NCBI GenBank assembly: GCA_947247005.1
Contig: OX365952.1
Span: 5,478,501-5,542,500, forward strand
Reading direction: 5' to 3'
Length of the DNA stretch: 64,000 bases
Source of the DNA: Spisula solida
Taxonomy: Eukaryota; Mollusca; Bivalvia; Venerida; Mactridae
In this document: in pieces, positions 23,607 to 35,000 of the stretch
Layout: every line of letters begins with the position of its first letter
Numbering within the stretch: position 1 is the first letter of the stretch
Program-made: the position numbers and the translations under genes
The notes under the pieces: generated by a model
Told to the model about the DNA's origin: nothing
The model's input: the letters and a program-made list of their open reading frames with translations, nothing else
Database searches by the model: none

Positions 23607-25650
23607 TCCGACCTACCCCCAAATAATCTGCCACAATCTAGTTATGTTTTGTCATAAACTACCCAACACTTTTTAGGCACATTACCAAAAACAAACCCTA
23701 AATTTTTGGCGCATGTTGCTGAAAAAAACAATTTAGACCTAAAAAACTCGAAACATGAAAAAAATGCTAAATTCAAGATGATTTGAGCATAAGTCAAAGA
23801 TTCTGGCCCTTTTATCAAAATCCAACATCACCTGAAAATTATGTCAAAATTGTATAAAACTTAAAAATACTGGTATGCCTTTCACACATGAATTTAATTT
23901 TGAAATAGACTTGTTTTCATAGTAAGTGGGTATACTTCATTCAAATGCAAACAATAAGTAAATTTGGCAATAAGTACCAGTATCCAAGAACCTGGTTCTA
24001 CATTTATAAATATTAAATAAAGATGAGCATTGAACGTTTACAACCAATAGGCAAGATTATAGTTTAATTAATACAGTAATTAAGATGGTCATTTAGCACA
24101 TTTAGTTCTACTGTAAGATATGTACCAGGTATTTTATTCAAAAATGCCTGAGAGAATAGATAAAATTTATTTAATGCATAGGCACATGGTTTCAAATTAT
24201 TTGAGTAAAAATTATCTAAGTGTACCCTATATAGAGAGAATGTTGGGCAGTGGCCATGTTTAGCCACAACAGATATGACGTTACAGGAACTGGTATCCGT
24301 GTTTGCTGTGACAACTGTAGAAAAACTGGGTACCAGCTTTCGAAACGTCATATGTACATACTGCAGGAGTGATTAAGTTAGCAAGTCAGAAATATTGGCA
24401 AATTTTGCACAATTACTCAAATTGTGCCAACTGGTTGACACATGGAAATATATTCACTTATAATGTATACCCAAGACTAGGGTGGGCGGGGCACAATTAA
24501 TGCATAGATGTAACTGTGATAGTAGCAAAGTATGGAGAGAAACATCGGACTTGTACAATAACAAGTATAGAAACAGATCTTGCCTATGTATAATTTGAAC
24601 CAATGGTAGGCTTGTGACAATGCCTCAAATATATGGAACACATTTCTGTCGTAATATTCATGAGCTGAAAATACTGGTCATAATGGTGAGATTGTACAGC
24701 TAGTCATAATGCCCCAAAAACTGAACACATTGCAGGTAAAATTTAAATAAATTGAAAACATATTTTTGTTAGACATGTATGCCCACATGGCAGCGAAATA
24801 GTCATTAATGTTAAAGGTCAAAGCAACTTACTGACCTAAAAATCCGTAGTGGTCATCTACTGATGTTGACCAATCTCTGTATAAAGTTTGAAGAACAACC
24901 ATGATTGAGTTATTAAAGGACTCCATTTGTCCTATTCATTCATGTTACAGGGCAAATGGAACTTCATTCATAATACAACCATTATATTTGACCTACTGAT
25001 CTTAAAATCAATAGAGTTCATCTACTGTTGTTGACCGACATCCATGTAAAGTTTGAGGAATCTCGGTCCAAGTGTTGTTGAGTTATTGCACAGAAAACAT
25101 TTAATTTACGAACAGACTATTTGACACACAGACCTACTGACATGTGTAAAGCAATATACCTCGTCATTAAAGATGGTGGAGGGCACAATAACTCTCCATT
25201 ATACCTGATTCTATTTTATAAATTTAACTGGAATGTAAATATACATGCAGACGCTGAATAGGTGAGTTAAATATTGTGTAGCTCCTCCCATCTGTTGTTC
25301 CTGTTTTAAATATTTCAACTGAAGTCTTTCTAATGTCACAATTTGAAAGGGAAGTAATTTTTTACACTGGTAATACAGTTTTTTAATTACATGTACATGC
25401 TAAAGTAAACATTTCCTCAAACCCTGGCTCAGAGAAGTGACTGGGAAATAGAGAAACTAGGGTTACTGTCCGGTGAGAACAATGTTATCTGGCGAGGTGA
25501 TATCGTTCTAGTGGCGAGCTTCAGCTTCAGGTCATGTGTTATCAGGCAGTTACCATGGCAGTTGCATATTAAATGAAGGAATTAAGCCCAGGACCTGTGG
25601 ATCTTACAGCTGATGTATAACTACAGGGTCATGGTGCTAAAATAAATGAA
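23607..25650. other. No recognisable gene; old repeat traces
   Basis: Two decayed units sharing TGTTGACC and AAGTTTGA-GAA at 24.86 and 25.03 kb resemble the 'gaccaagtttga' repeat class. The rest looks unique. Confidence 0.45.
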
Positions 25651-25654
25651 CAAG

Positions 25655-25890
25655 AAGGTTTTTCTTACACAAAATTATATGCCTCTCACAAAGACAAGTA
25701 ACTCTGTCAAAAATGATCTGACCTCAAATTCCTGACAACATAAATAACTAGGCCTGGTACCGAGCATTCATGTGAAGCTTTATCAAAATCTGACCAATGG
25801 TTAAGTGTGGACAAACTTTGTAATATCCATCAAGAAAGACATCCAGCACAAAATCAATATGTCTCCCTCACTATATACAGGAGAGATAAA
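25655..25890 (+). repeat. Dispersed repeat (AATCAATATGTCTCCC family), copy 1
   Basis: AACTCTGTCAAAAATGATCT, GACCAATGGTTAAGTGTGGA and AAAATCAATATGTCTCCCTC match 29095-29395 and, less fully, 32735-32930 and 41155-41225. Confidence 0.65.
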
Positions 25891-25952
25891 AGCCAAAGTA
25901 AACTAACAGTGCACTAAACTGGTAGCACTTACAATGACTTCTACTTTGCTTC

Positions 25953-26220
25953 ACTAATATAGCTCAGAGAATTTGACATGATCCTGACCTTTATGCATGA
26001 ATATATTACAAGGTTCTTGCTTTGAATAAATAAATTTACACGAACAAATCATGCAATAATGGTCCTTTAGATTTGTGTTGGTATTACATCTCGAGCGTCT
26101 CTGTGATACTTCCCACTTTAGACAACATACAACCGGGATTTTAAATATAGACAATGTATCAACTGTTAAATTATGCTGATATAAGGTCGAGAATGGGTCA
26201 AATTCTCCAAATTATACTAG
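25953..26220. repeat. Dispersed repeat R25, uninterrupted copy
   Basis: ACTAATATAGCTCAGAGAAT through TTTAGATTTGTGTTGGTATT, AACATACAACCGGGATTTTA and GAATGGGTCAAATTCTC. A second copy at 30.65-31.14 kb is interrupted exactly at CATACA by a MITE, so this is the empty site. Confidence 0.85.
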
Positions 26221-26335
26221 AACAACAGAGAGTTTAAAGTAAAACAACATTAAGAGCAACATAAGAAAGCCTGTACAATTTGACCAAACAACATAAACAT
26301 TACAAGCAACAGCAGAGTTCAGACATAATATGACC

Positions 26336-26615
26336 AATCTCATTAAAATCAGACCCTAACATTTGCGCCATTCCTTTATGCTGTTAAGAGATCTGACTTA
26401 ACACTCCGTAAGAGGTCATGTTCAAATGACCTCTCTGGCGCACAATGACGTCACATAGCCTCAGCAGAGTTTCACCACACTTTCAGATTTGCGCAAGAAG
26501 TGATTTGATTGGATGATGTAAAGTTCACATTGACATGACCCCATACGGAGTGTCGTCAGATCCTATATCGGCGCAAAGTAGTGAAGCGTAATATGGGTCT
26601 GATTAGAATGAGATT
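26336..26615. mobile_element. Foldback MITE with AATCTCATT ends
   Basis: AATCTCATTAAAATCAGACC pairs with GGTCTGATTAGAATGAGATT, and inner arms GATCTGACTTAACACTCCGT and its inverse near 26540-26565 also pair. The 280-bp element has no ORF. Confidence 0.8.
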
Positions 26616-26689
26616 GTAGTATGGCAACAATGAACTGAAACATATGATAATTCCATGCTTATCAGGTTGGTTATTTTTACAAGAATAAA

Positions 26690-26975
26690 CATTCTTAGAG
26701 CTTAGGGATCGAGGGGTCCCGGGTTCAACCCCCGTCTTGACCACTGCTTAATTTCTCTGAGCAAGAATAATCCACAAGCTCCACTTGACCAAGTAGTGAA
26801 TTGGTACCTGTGAGGCCTGTGTCTGAACATGTTTGATAGTCCTGGGCGCTGCAGATTGATGTCGCCTCCCCAGGGAAACTCCAACGCAGGTTTCCTTATT
26901 TAGCCCAATGACAAGCAGAAGTTAAAATGTCAAAGGGTGGCTGAACGGCTGAACTGCTGAAAGCAGCCCTCGATA
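26690..26975 (+). mobile_element. tRNA-derived SINE family S3
   Basis: The plus-strand head GAGCTTAGGGATCGAGGGGT has B-box CGGGTTCAACCCC, then a ~200 bp body with CCCAGGGAAACTCCAACGCA and GGGTGGCTGAACGGCTGAAC. A body-only copy is at 23.5 kb. Confidence 0.75.
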
Positions 26976-29060
26976 AAATTTGTTTAACCTATAATGAAAA
27001 TTGGTTTATCAATCTATGGAAATTATAGAAGTAAACTGTTATTATAATTATAATAATGATGAGTCCAGTTCAAAATTGCCACACAATTATATGATTGACA
27101 ATAATAAATAAACAGCAAGCTTAAACAAAATGTCAAAATAACACATTCCATAATAGCACATTGTAGAAATAAAAATAAAATTGTTGAATAAAACAGGTAT
27201 GTCAGTAAGTGACATTTTAAATACATAGCGTGTACACGTTTTCTTAATTAGACACAATATAGCATACACAGCGAGACAGGACTCAGTAGCACCTTTAATT
27301 TTGTGGGAAATATTGTTGTTTTGGTAACATGAGGAACAAAAGTTGTCTGGTCGTGAACCAAGAAAAACAGAATTTTTGATACATTTAAAAATGTGAAATT
27401 CAGGCATATACCTGAGTACTTTCTTCAACCATGAAAATATGCATATGAAGTATTTTTAAATACCCCCACCCCATTTTTAATGGCTAACAATCAGGCAGTT
27501 AGTGATCTAATGATCTTCAAAGTTTGTGCATCAGAATAAACTTCATGAAGTAATTTTATGTATTAAACTTTTTATTTTATTTTCACAATGTTTCAATCTG
27601 AGAGGACGTGATTGGAACATTATTGTAGATAATACTGTTTAATTTTCTTCAGGATACTAAGTATCCACATCAATAATATTAACTTATACATGTACTATAG
27701 TGTGCTCAGGATAAAGTGATATTTACAAACATGAATATGTTTGGACAACTGTTGCAAAATTGGTCTTACAAGTTACTTATGTAAACAGATAAGGTCAGTG
27801 TAGTACTAAAAACATCACTGATAAATCGTACATGTCTGAATAATCCACCTTTGTGGATGGATTATACCAAATTTGCCCGCCTTTCTTATCATCCTGGGCA
27901 CACTCTATCAGTCAGTACTTTTGGCTGTTCCGATAAAAACTACTCAGGTCAAAGCATGGTTAAAATAGAATTAAATAGTGTCACATATTTAACACATAAC
28001 TGATTAATTCCACTCTCATATAATGAAGTACAAATACAAGACATACTGAGATACATATAGCAAAATATGGATTGAACTCAAAAACTAAACATATTTTACT
28101 ATAATTAATTCGGACAAAAACAATGAAACAAATTCTATCTACGCACAACGACATACATGGCCTATGCTACTGCGAGTAATCTTATGGACATAATTTGTCA
28201 TTCTGGTTAAATGCATGTACCAGTACACTAAAATCATCAAAGACTATATAATTAGTACTGGTAATGATATCATTACTGTTATTGTGACATCATATAAAGT
28301 GACACATTGATTATACGTAAGTACCAAAGTCATCTCAGGACACATTATATGCAATAAACCCAATTCACAACATAGATGAAGTCATGGTCATCTGCCAATA
28401 CTCGATGGACAAACATCAAAAGTGTCAAGTAAAATGCCTACAGAGCTAATGTCTAAACAAACAATTTGTCATACCATGGAAACTTATTCATTTAAATGTA
28501 TTTACAAATCTGTCTACATTCACCTGAAAGATCTCAAATAGGAATCTCAGTTAATACTGAAGATTTTACTCAAATTAGAGGATGAGTTTGAAATGAATCT
28601 CAATCTTAAGCTCTTCAAAATTTGCAGTAAATAACTTCAGACAGTGTATAATTCATTTTTCGTATAATTCATTTTAGGGTATTGAGGCGGGTTTGGCATG
28701 AAAACATCTCTTCCGCAACAATGAATAATGACAATATTTCAGCGCCGCAATAATTCATTATACAATATTTGAGCATAGGTTTAACTCATATTGAGATTTT
28801 TACGGAGACTGAGGACAGAACTAGACAAATATTTTATACATTAATTCATAAAATTCAACCAGCACTTGCATAATTGTGAAATAAGCAGACAAAACAGTGA
28901 AAACTTCAACAAAGATAAATACAAACATGTGAGCATTTTCATGTACAGAGATACACATTCTTTCAATGTTGCGTGTGTTTTGCCTCCTGTTACCAACAAA
29001 AGCTAATATAAACATAAGGGGCCATATTCACAAATCTTCAAAGACCGACACTCAGCCTCC
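26976..29060. other. No recognisable feature
   Basis: AT-rich. Small open frames at 27.0-27.4 and 28.8-29.0 kb have no family motif or splice context. Confidence 0.5.
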
Positions 29061-29094
29061 AGAAATGTCATTTACAAACATTAAATTCAGTACC

Positions 29095-29395
29095 AACTAG
29101 AAGGGTTTTTGACATAAAAAAACATGTCTCCCACAAATGGCCATAACTCTGGCAAAAATTATCGGACAAAATGTTAATAATATGAACAACTAGGCTAGGT
29201 ACCAAGTGTTCATGTGAAGTATCTTTGAAATCCGACCAATGGTTAAGGAGAACAAGCATGGACAAACTTTTTGACATCCAGACAGCCTGCACAAAATCAA
29301 TATGTCTCCCCCACTATATGGCAGACATAGCTTCTACTCCACTATATGGGACACATAGCGTCTCCCCCCCCCACTATATCGGAGACATAGCTTAA
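29095..29395 (+). repeat. Dispersed repeat (AATCAATATGTCTCCC family), copy 2
   Basis: Full order of the family, then three degenerate units of CCCCCACTATATGGGAGACA at 29305-29392. Confidence 0.7.
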
Positions 29396-30179
29396 TGTCA
29401 TTTTTTCAACACCATAACATGAAGCTCATAGTATAAAGTACATAATAATTTATATCAACAGAACACGTTACAGGCTACAGCAGGTTAATTATCTTTGGTT
29501 ATTGTATATAGGTAGCTCTAAGCATGAATGAAAGCACACACATTGCATTGTTATGTCATATAAATATGTTAATACATGAATCAGAAAGCAAAGACAATAT
29601 TATTTCAACTCCCAAAATTCCCTGTTTATCACAGGACTCTTGACAGACAGGCCTTTATTACCTTCTATAGCAGCGGCCATTTACAGGTGTCTTCCCCTTA
29701 GGCAAATTCTTTGAAATCATGCAGTTTTCCCCTAAAATCCAATTAACATCAAGTTTGTTCTTCCCCTTTTGCAAAAATTATGAGGTATTTTCCCCAAAGT
29801 CAAAGAAAATGCCCCTTCCCCTACTATTGAAAAAAAACCTTGATATGATTTTATAATCAATCCCTGTCTGAAACAGTATAGGAATCATTAATGAACACAG
29901 AGAAAATGTGTTAAGTGACCCCCCCCCCCCTAGGTCTCAACAAATTGGTAGAGTAATCAGTTTGTAAATGAGCAGTCCTTGGGTCATGCCAGAGATTAGC
30001 CGTACAGTTTCTCTCAGGTGCTTTTAAAGAGTTCATAGAAAGCAAACAATGTTCATACATATATCCCTATCCTGGTCCAATCATCGAATCGTTTTCTCAT
30101 TCATAAGATAATGATAGACAAAGATTTAATATGCTAATTTCGAAAAACACACAAACCGACCAACAGCTTATGACATGAA

Positions 30180-30460
30180 CAACCAAGCCTGTGGCTTACA
30201 TAAAGACCTGAACACACTTCCTTTTAGTTTACCATACTAACAAACTTTCTGGTGGCTTACCACATGAATAACAAACTTTACTTTAAACTTGCCTGCAACT
30301 TATAAAATTATCAAACTTGTAAGCGACTTATAACATACATATGTACGACCACCTGAACACACTTACCGGCAGCTTCGGATATGAACAAACTTATGATACA
30401 AACTTGCCCTCTGCTTATGATAAAAATTTGCCCTAGGCTTACGATATGAACAATTTCAAA
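30180..30460. repeat. Degenerate tandem repeat of CTTATGATATGAACAAACTT type
   Basis: GGCTTAC/CTTATAA-CATGAACAA-ACTT blocks recur every ~30-60 bp in varied form. No ORF. Confidence 0.45.
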
Positions 30461-30648
30461 GTATACAAGCTATTGACTAGAATTCCAATCTTATTGTTAG
30501 TTGTATCCCCTTGGAGACAAATTGTCCGACTGTGGATATATGTATGTCACTTAATGATCGAAAAAATGGTTGCAATGACGACGCCATGATGATAGAATAT
30601 TAAAGTAGTAATACCTGATGAGTTATGACTTGACTGTAAAAACTAAGT

Positions 30649-31140
30649 ACTAATATAGCACAGAGAATTTAACCTGATCCTGATAAGGATCTTGCGCTGA
30701 ATATATCAATTTCAGCAAGCAATTGTGTAATATCGTTCCTTTAGATTTGTGTTGGTATTACCCATCAAGTGTCTTAGTGATACTCCCCGCTTATGAAAAC
30801 ATACACAGAGGAACAGATAAGGTTTTAGGCAATTGGGTATTTTACCCCAAGTTTCAATTTTATTTGGTTTTGACAAATCTTAATTGGGTATTTAATAAAA
30901 TTAATTGGGTAATTGGTCTTTTATGTACTATTTTTCACTATAACATCATTTTGTATTTGCTTTTTCTTACCCTCCTCTCAAAATATATTGGGTTTTTAAG
31001 AAAATTAATTGGGTAATTACCCCAATACGCAGCTTATCGGTAGCTCTGCATACAACCGGGTATATAAATATAGACAATATATCAGCTGTTAAATTATGCT
31101 TATAGAAAGTCGAGAGTCGGGTAAAATTCTCTGTACTATT
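30649..31140. repeat. Dispersed repeat R25, MITE-interrupted copy
   Basis: Parts 30649-30805 and 31049-31140 are colinear with 25953-26220, and the break coincides with the MITE at 30806-31048. Confidence 0.85.
30806..31048. mobile_element. CAGAG...CTCTG MITE, copy A, 6-bp TSD CATACA
   Basis: CATACA at 30800-30805 and 31049-31054 flanks 243 bp with ends CAGAGGAACAGATAAGG and CTTATCGGTAGCTCTG. The interior has AATTGGGTATTTTACCCC and its inverse GGGTAATTACCCCAAT. CAG-type ends recall hAT elements, whose usual TSD is 8 bp. Confidence 0.9.
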
Positions 31141-31689
31141 ACTACTATTTGACTATCAAAATACACTTGACTAACCTTTGTACAGTAATACAACCCTTAC
31201 TTAACAAAGCAGTCCCAACATGTACCACAATAAATACCATACATGGTAATATCCCTTATCATACAAGTCATAGTCTACACACGCAACACATGTCTCCTCT
31301 TTCCATATGACAATGGTTTTGTCACAAACGCCTCTTTTCGCATTTCCAGCCAATACAAATATATCGCAATTTAATAATTCAACAATGTTCAAATTCAGGT
31401 CTTCATTTTCATTTCTTGTCAAGGTTTGAAAAACATACGGTAAAGCAGCTTACAGTACGGAGCTTCCCCTCGTTATTATTTCTGTTAATTGAACTTTAAC
31501 GAGAAACAAAGAAGAAGTATTAACTCATACGAGTATCCCGACATATTATCAGTCAGAGTATCCCGACATATTATCACTCAATCACTCGAAATATATAAAT
31601 TAACAAGATTATATTAGACAAGATCATGGCAAACTGACCAGGCAATAAAAGGTCAGTAAATACCAATGATAACTGGCGATTTAAAGCAA

Positions 31690-31907
31690 TTTTAAAGTTC
31701 TGAAACCCCTTTATTTTTTAAAATAAAGCAAGCATGAGCAAACACCTTTATACGGCAACATGACATAAGCATGCCAGATGTTGGAATTATAAGCTGACAA
31801 ACTTGGAAGTAAATTTATGCTTATTACACAAATAGTTTCCAATGTGGACCTCTTTCTTCTCTCTTCATTCAGCTGTCATATATCAAGGAAGCGTTGCATC
31901 ATGTTGC
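31690..31907 (-). terminator. ENT 3'UTR with candidate poly(A) signal
   Basis: About 190 nt downstream of the stop, AATAAA lies at 31715-31710 on the minus strand, the first canonical signal after the TGA. The 3' end is inferred. Later signals exist in the AT-rich sequence below 31.7 kb, so a longer 3'UTR cannot be excluded. Confidence 0.5.
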
Positions 31908-32037
31908 TCATATAATAGTTTTTGTAGTAACAAGACGTTGTAACACAAGTGACAAGTTGACACCGGACGTTATACCAAGGACAAGAAAGAACGCCATCAT
32001 CATACCAGCACGCCCCATCATTGCTGGCTCCACCTCC
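31908..32037 (-). CDS. SLC29-like: ENT coding exon 14, TM11 and stop (res 496-538)
   Basis: Encodes KEVEPAMMGRAGMMMAFFLV then LGITSGVNLSLVLQRLVTTK-TII and TGA at 31910-31908. The E-x-A-M/G-x-MMAFFL helix is the usual ENT C-terminus. Acceptor TTTTGCAG. Confidence 0.95.
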
Positions 32038-35000
32038 CTGCAAAACAAGCAAAATAAAATTGTTTAAATATTCGGTTTTTTAAGTCTCACTGGTCAAAAA
32101 AGTTTCAGTCATATGTAGGCTACCCAGTCACATCGGGTGATCCAGCGGTTACCTGAAACTAACTATGCTGAGCGTCAAGCAAGGGAGATATACCAGTACC
32201 TTTTTAAAGACTAAAGTTATGTCGCAGCCCAAGATCGAACCTGAGAATGCTCATATCAGGCCTGGTGATTGGCATTCATTCTAAGGCCTGAACTCCCTGT
32301 TTCTAAGCCTGAAACTCTTAATTGTTCAAATATCAGCAAAGAAGGAAAACTCAGGATTCTAAACCTAAAAATCCGACAAGTCTAACAGTGTAACATCAAA
32401 TGACCACAGACTTATGACTGTTTCAGACGAACACAAACAAACAAGCATATAAGACATGAGAAATCTAACTTACTTAGGACCATACATCATACTGAGACTG
32501 CTATAGTAGCCACTGGTGAAGGCCATCACAATACCAGCAATAATAAACACAATGTCACTCTCTATATACACAGGAAACTTCCGGTCAAATCCGATAGGCT
32601 GATAATTGCAGAATAGGTATACAGGGATAAGAACAAGGGCCCTCAACACAATAGGGATCCAGACCCTGTTTGGTCCAGGCTGAAATAGAATGATAGCAAT
32701 AAAATAACTAATACAGTTTTCAATATAACTACAAGAGTTTTTGACACAAAAATGTAATCTCCCACATGGGGGCATAACTCTGGCAAATATTATCCTACCA
32801 AACATTCCTGACAATATACATAACTAGACTCAGCACCATGTAAAGTTTCATTGAAATCAGAACAGTGGTTATGGAAAATAAAGGTAGACCAACTTTGTCA
32901 CATCCATCCGCAAAACCTGATTTGGTTATTCCAGATTAGTAGGACACTTAATCAAGGCAGTGGTGGTTACACTACTAAACATCAGGGGAAGTAACTGCTG
33001 TTAGATGTACAATTGTGGGATTTGGCGAAAAGTATGGTAACTCTTTTGTCGCCAAAGTTATGTTAAATCTAGGTTTGGTCTGCGCTTCATTAATCAAGAA
33101 AAGAAAACATGATAAGAGGTAATCTGAACAGCGACCAGGACTAGAGTCGGACCTGAGTGAATTGACGATCGAACCCATGTCAGTACACTAACCTAAGTTT
33201 GGGCGACGAAACAGTCTGTTTCGAGTGCCATTTCCCTACACAAAAGCGCTGTTTCAAACAATGTGCTATTGTTAAACTCAGCTTTTAAAACTTAAATGAT
33301 CATAACTTTATTAATACTTTGAATATTTTCATCAAATAACTTATTTTCAGCAGAAAAGTTCCTTCTTTCTACTTTTCCGGAATACTAGTACCTAATTCTT
33401 ATCAAAAAGTCAGGTTATATCTACTTAAGGTACGTACCCATTTGATCCATTCAGATGTCAAGTTACCAAGGAATGCAAACAGATTAAAACTGAGAAATGT
33501 AAATATTGAAGTCCAGTATCCTTTACTTTCTGAAATATAGAAGAGCATTGAAATTGAACATTTCAGTAGATTGGTGAATTAACCAAGCATCCAAAGCACC
33601 TCAAGTAGAAATCTCAGCTCAAATTAAGAGAAGTCTGTTTTCCGTTCTTGTTCAGTTATGTGCTGGGCATTGTGCCATCTAATTGTGGTTAGTGATGTTT
33701 TTATGTTTCTGTGCTTGGCTGGTTAAGTTGAGTGCTGCCTTCTCTGTCCAATTTTTTATTATCTTTTTGCCATGAATCTGACGGTCCATCAAATTACCAA
33801 AGAGTACCACTCAATTAACTTCAGCCTTAAATACTAGTACTGATAACCCCTAAGAAAAGCTCTAAATTCGACCAATGTATACTTAACGTACCAAATCCCT
33901 CGGAGAATGTGACGGTACGGAATTCTTCGGTTCCGTTGTCGTTCAGATACGGAGCACGAACCATCTTGACGTTACTCTGTATGGCAGGAAATAGAATCAA
34001 TGATACACAGAATGTCAGCCAGACACCAAACAACTGTAGCTTGATCTGAAATTAACACAGAAAACATGCTGTAAAAATTCCCTTAAACAAGTCACTAAAA
34101 TATTGCAAGCACTAAAAATGTTCCCTACTGGTGTGAAGCCATGACCTTAAAATTACCTTCCATGTTTCTGTTGCCATAGCAACCACAATTTTTGTCGGAA
34201 TCAAGATAGATTTAGATGTGCACAATCTGCTTATTGGCATTCACCCACATACTAAGTTTCATAAACATAGCTTGGAAACTGTTATGGCAGGATCCAGATT
34301 TTGGACATATTTTCACAAAATAAAATATGATTGGACGTGCATAATCCCATTATTGCCCCCTATCAACATACCAAGTTTCATAAGGCAACTTGGGAGGCAA
34401 TTTGAAACATTTTCACTGAGTTCCCGAGTTTTCTACAAGTAAAGAAAAATCATATGATGCTAACAGGAGTTTTTGTTATGGAGTGTATTGATGCTGTACA
34501 CTGTACAACTTTACCAAAGACCTAAAAATACATGTTTAGATCTATGGACTTCACCAAAATCCACTTACACATAGCTTGCAACCTATACGGCACAAGTCTG
34601 TGACCAAGGCATCAGTCAATTTATTCCTGCAATTGTCTTACTTTTTCTTAGTTTTAACCTAGTATGTTATACAATACACGATTTCCAGAAAGTCTTACCT
34701 TTTTTATGACAACCCAGTATGTTCTACAGGACTTCATGAAAGCAGCAACATAATCACCAAACACCATATTATCTTCGTTAGCTGGTTCAGATCTAGCCAC
34801 ACTCTTTGTAAAATACTGGTAATATTTCTACAAGAAAATAAGTCAAGCATGTAGAGTTTCAGTTTATTTGAGTTAAGCATCATTTTAAGCTACATTTGTT
34901 CAGTTATATACGCCTGCCAATTCACCCTACCAGATTTATGCCATTTCTCAAGAATTTGTCTTGACGTATGATGGCCTTTTCATCTAACCAGATTTCCTGG

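Noticed and set aside
24064..24351. 95-codon minus-strand open frame
   Set aside because: No motif, no conserved pattern and no adjacent exon-like segments.
26690..26770. tRNA gene on the plus strand
   Set aside because: Good B-box, but joined to the S3 SINE body; no complete cloverleaf.
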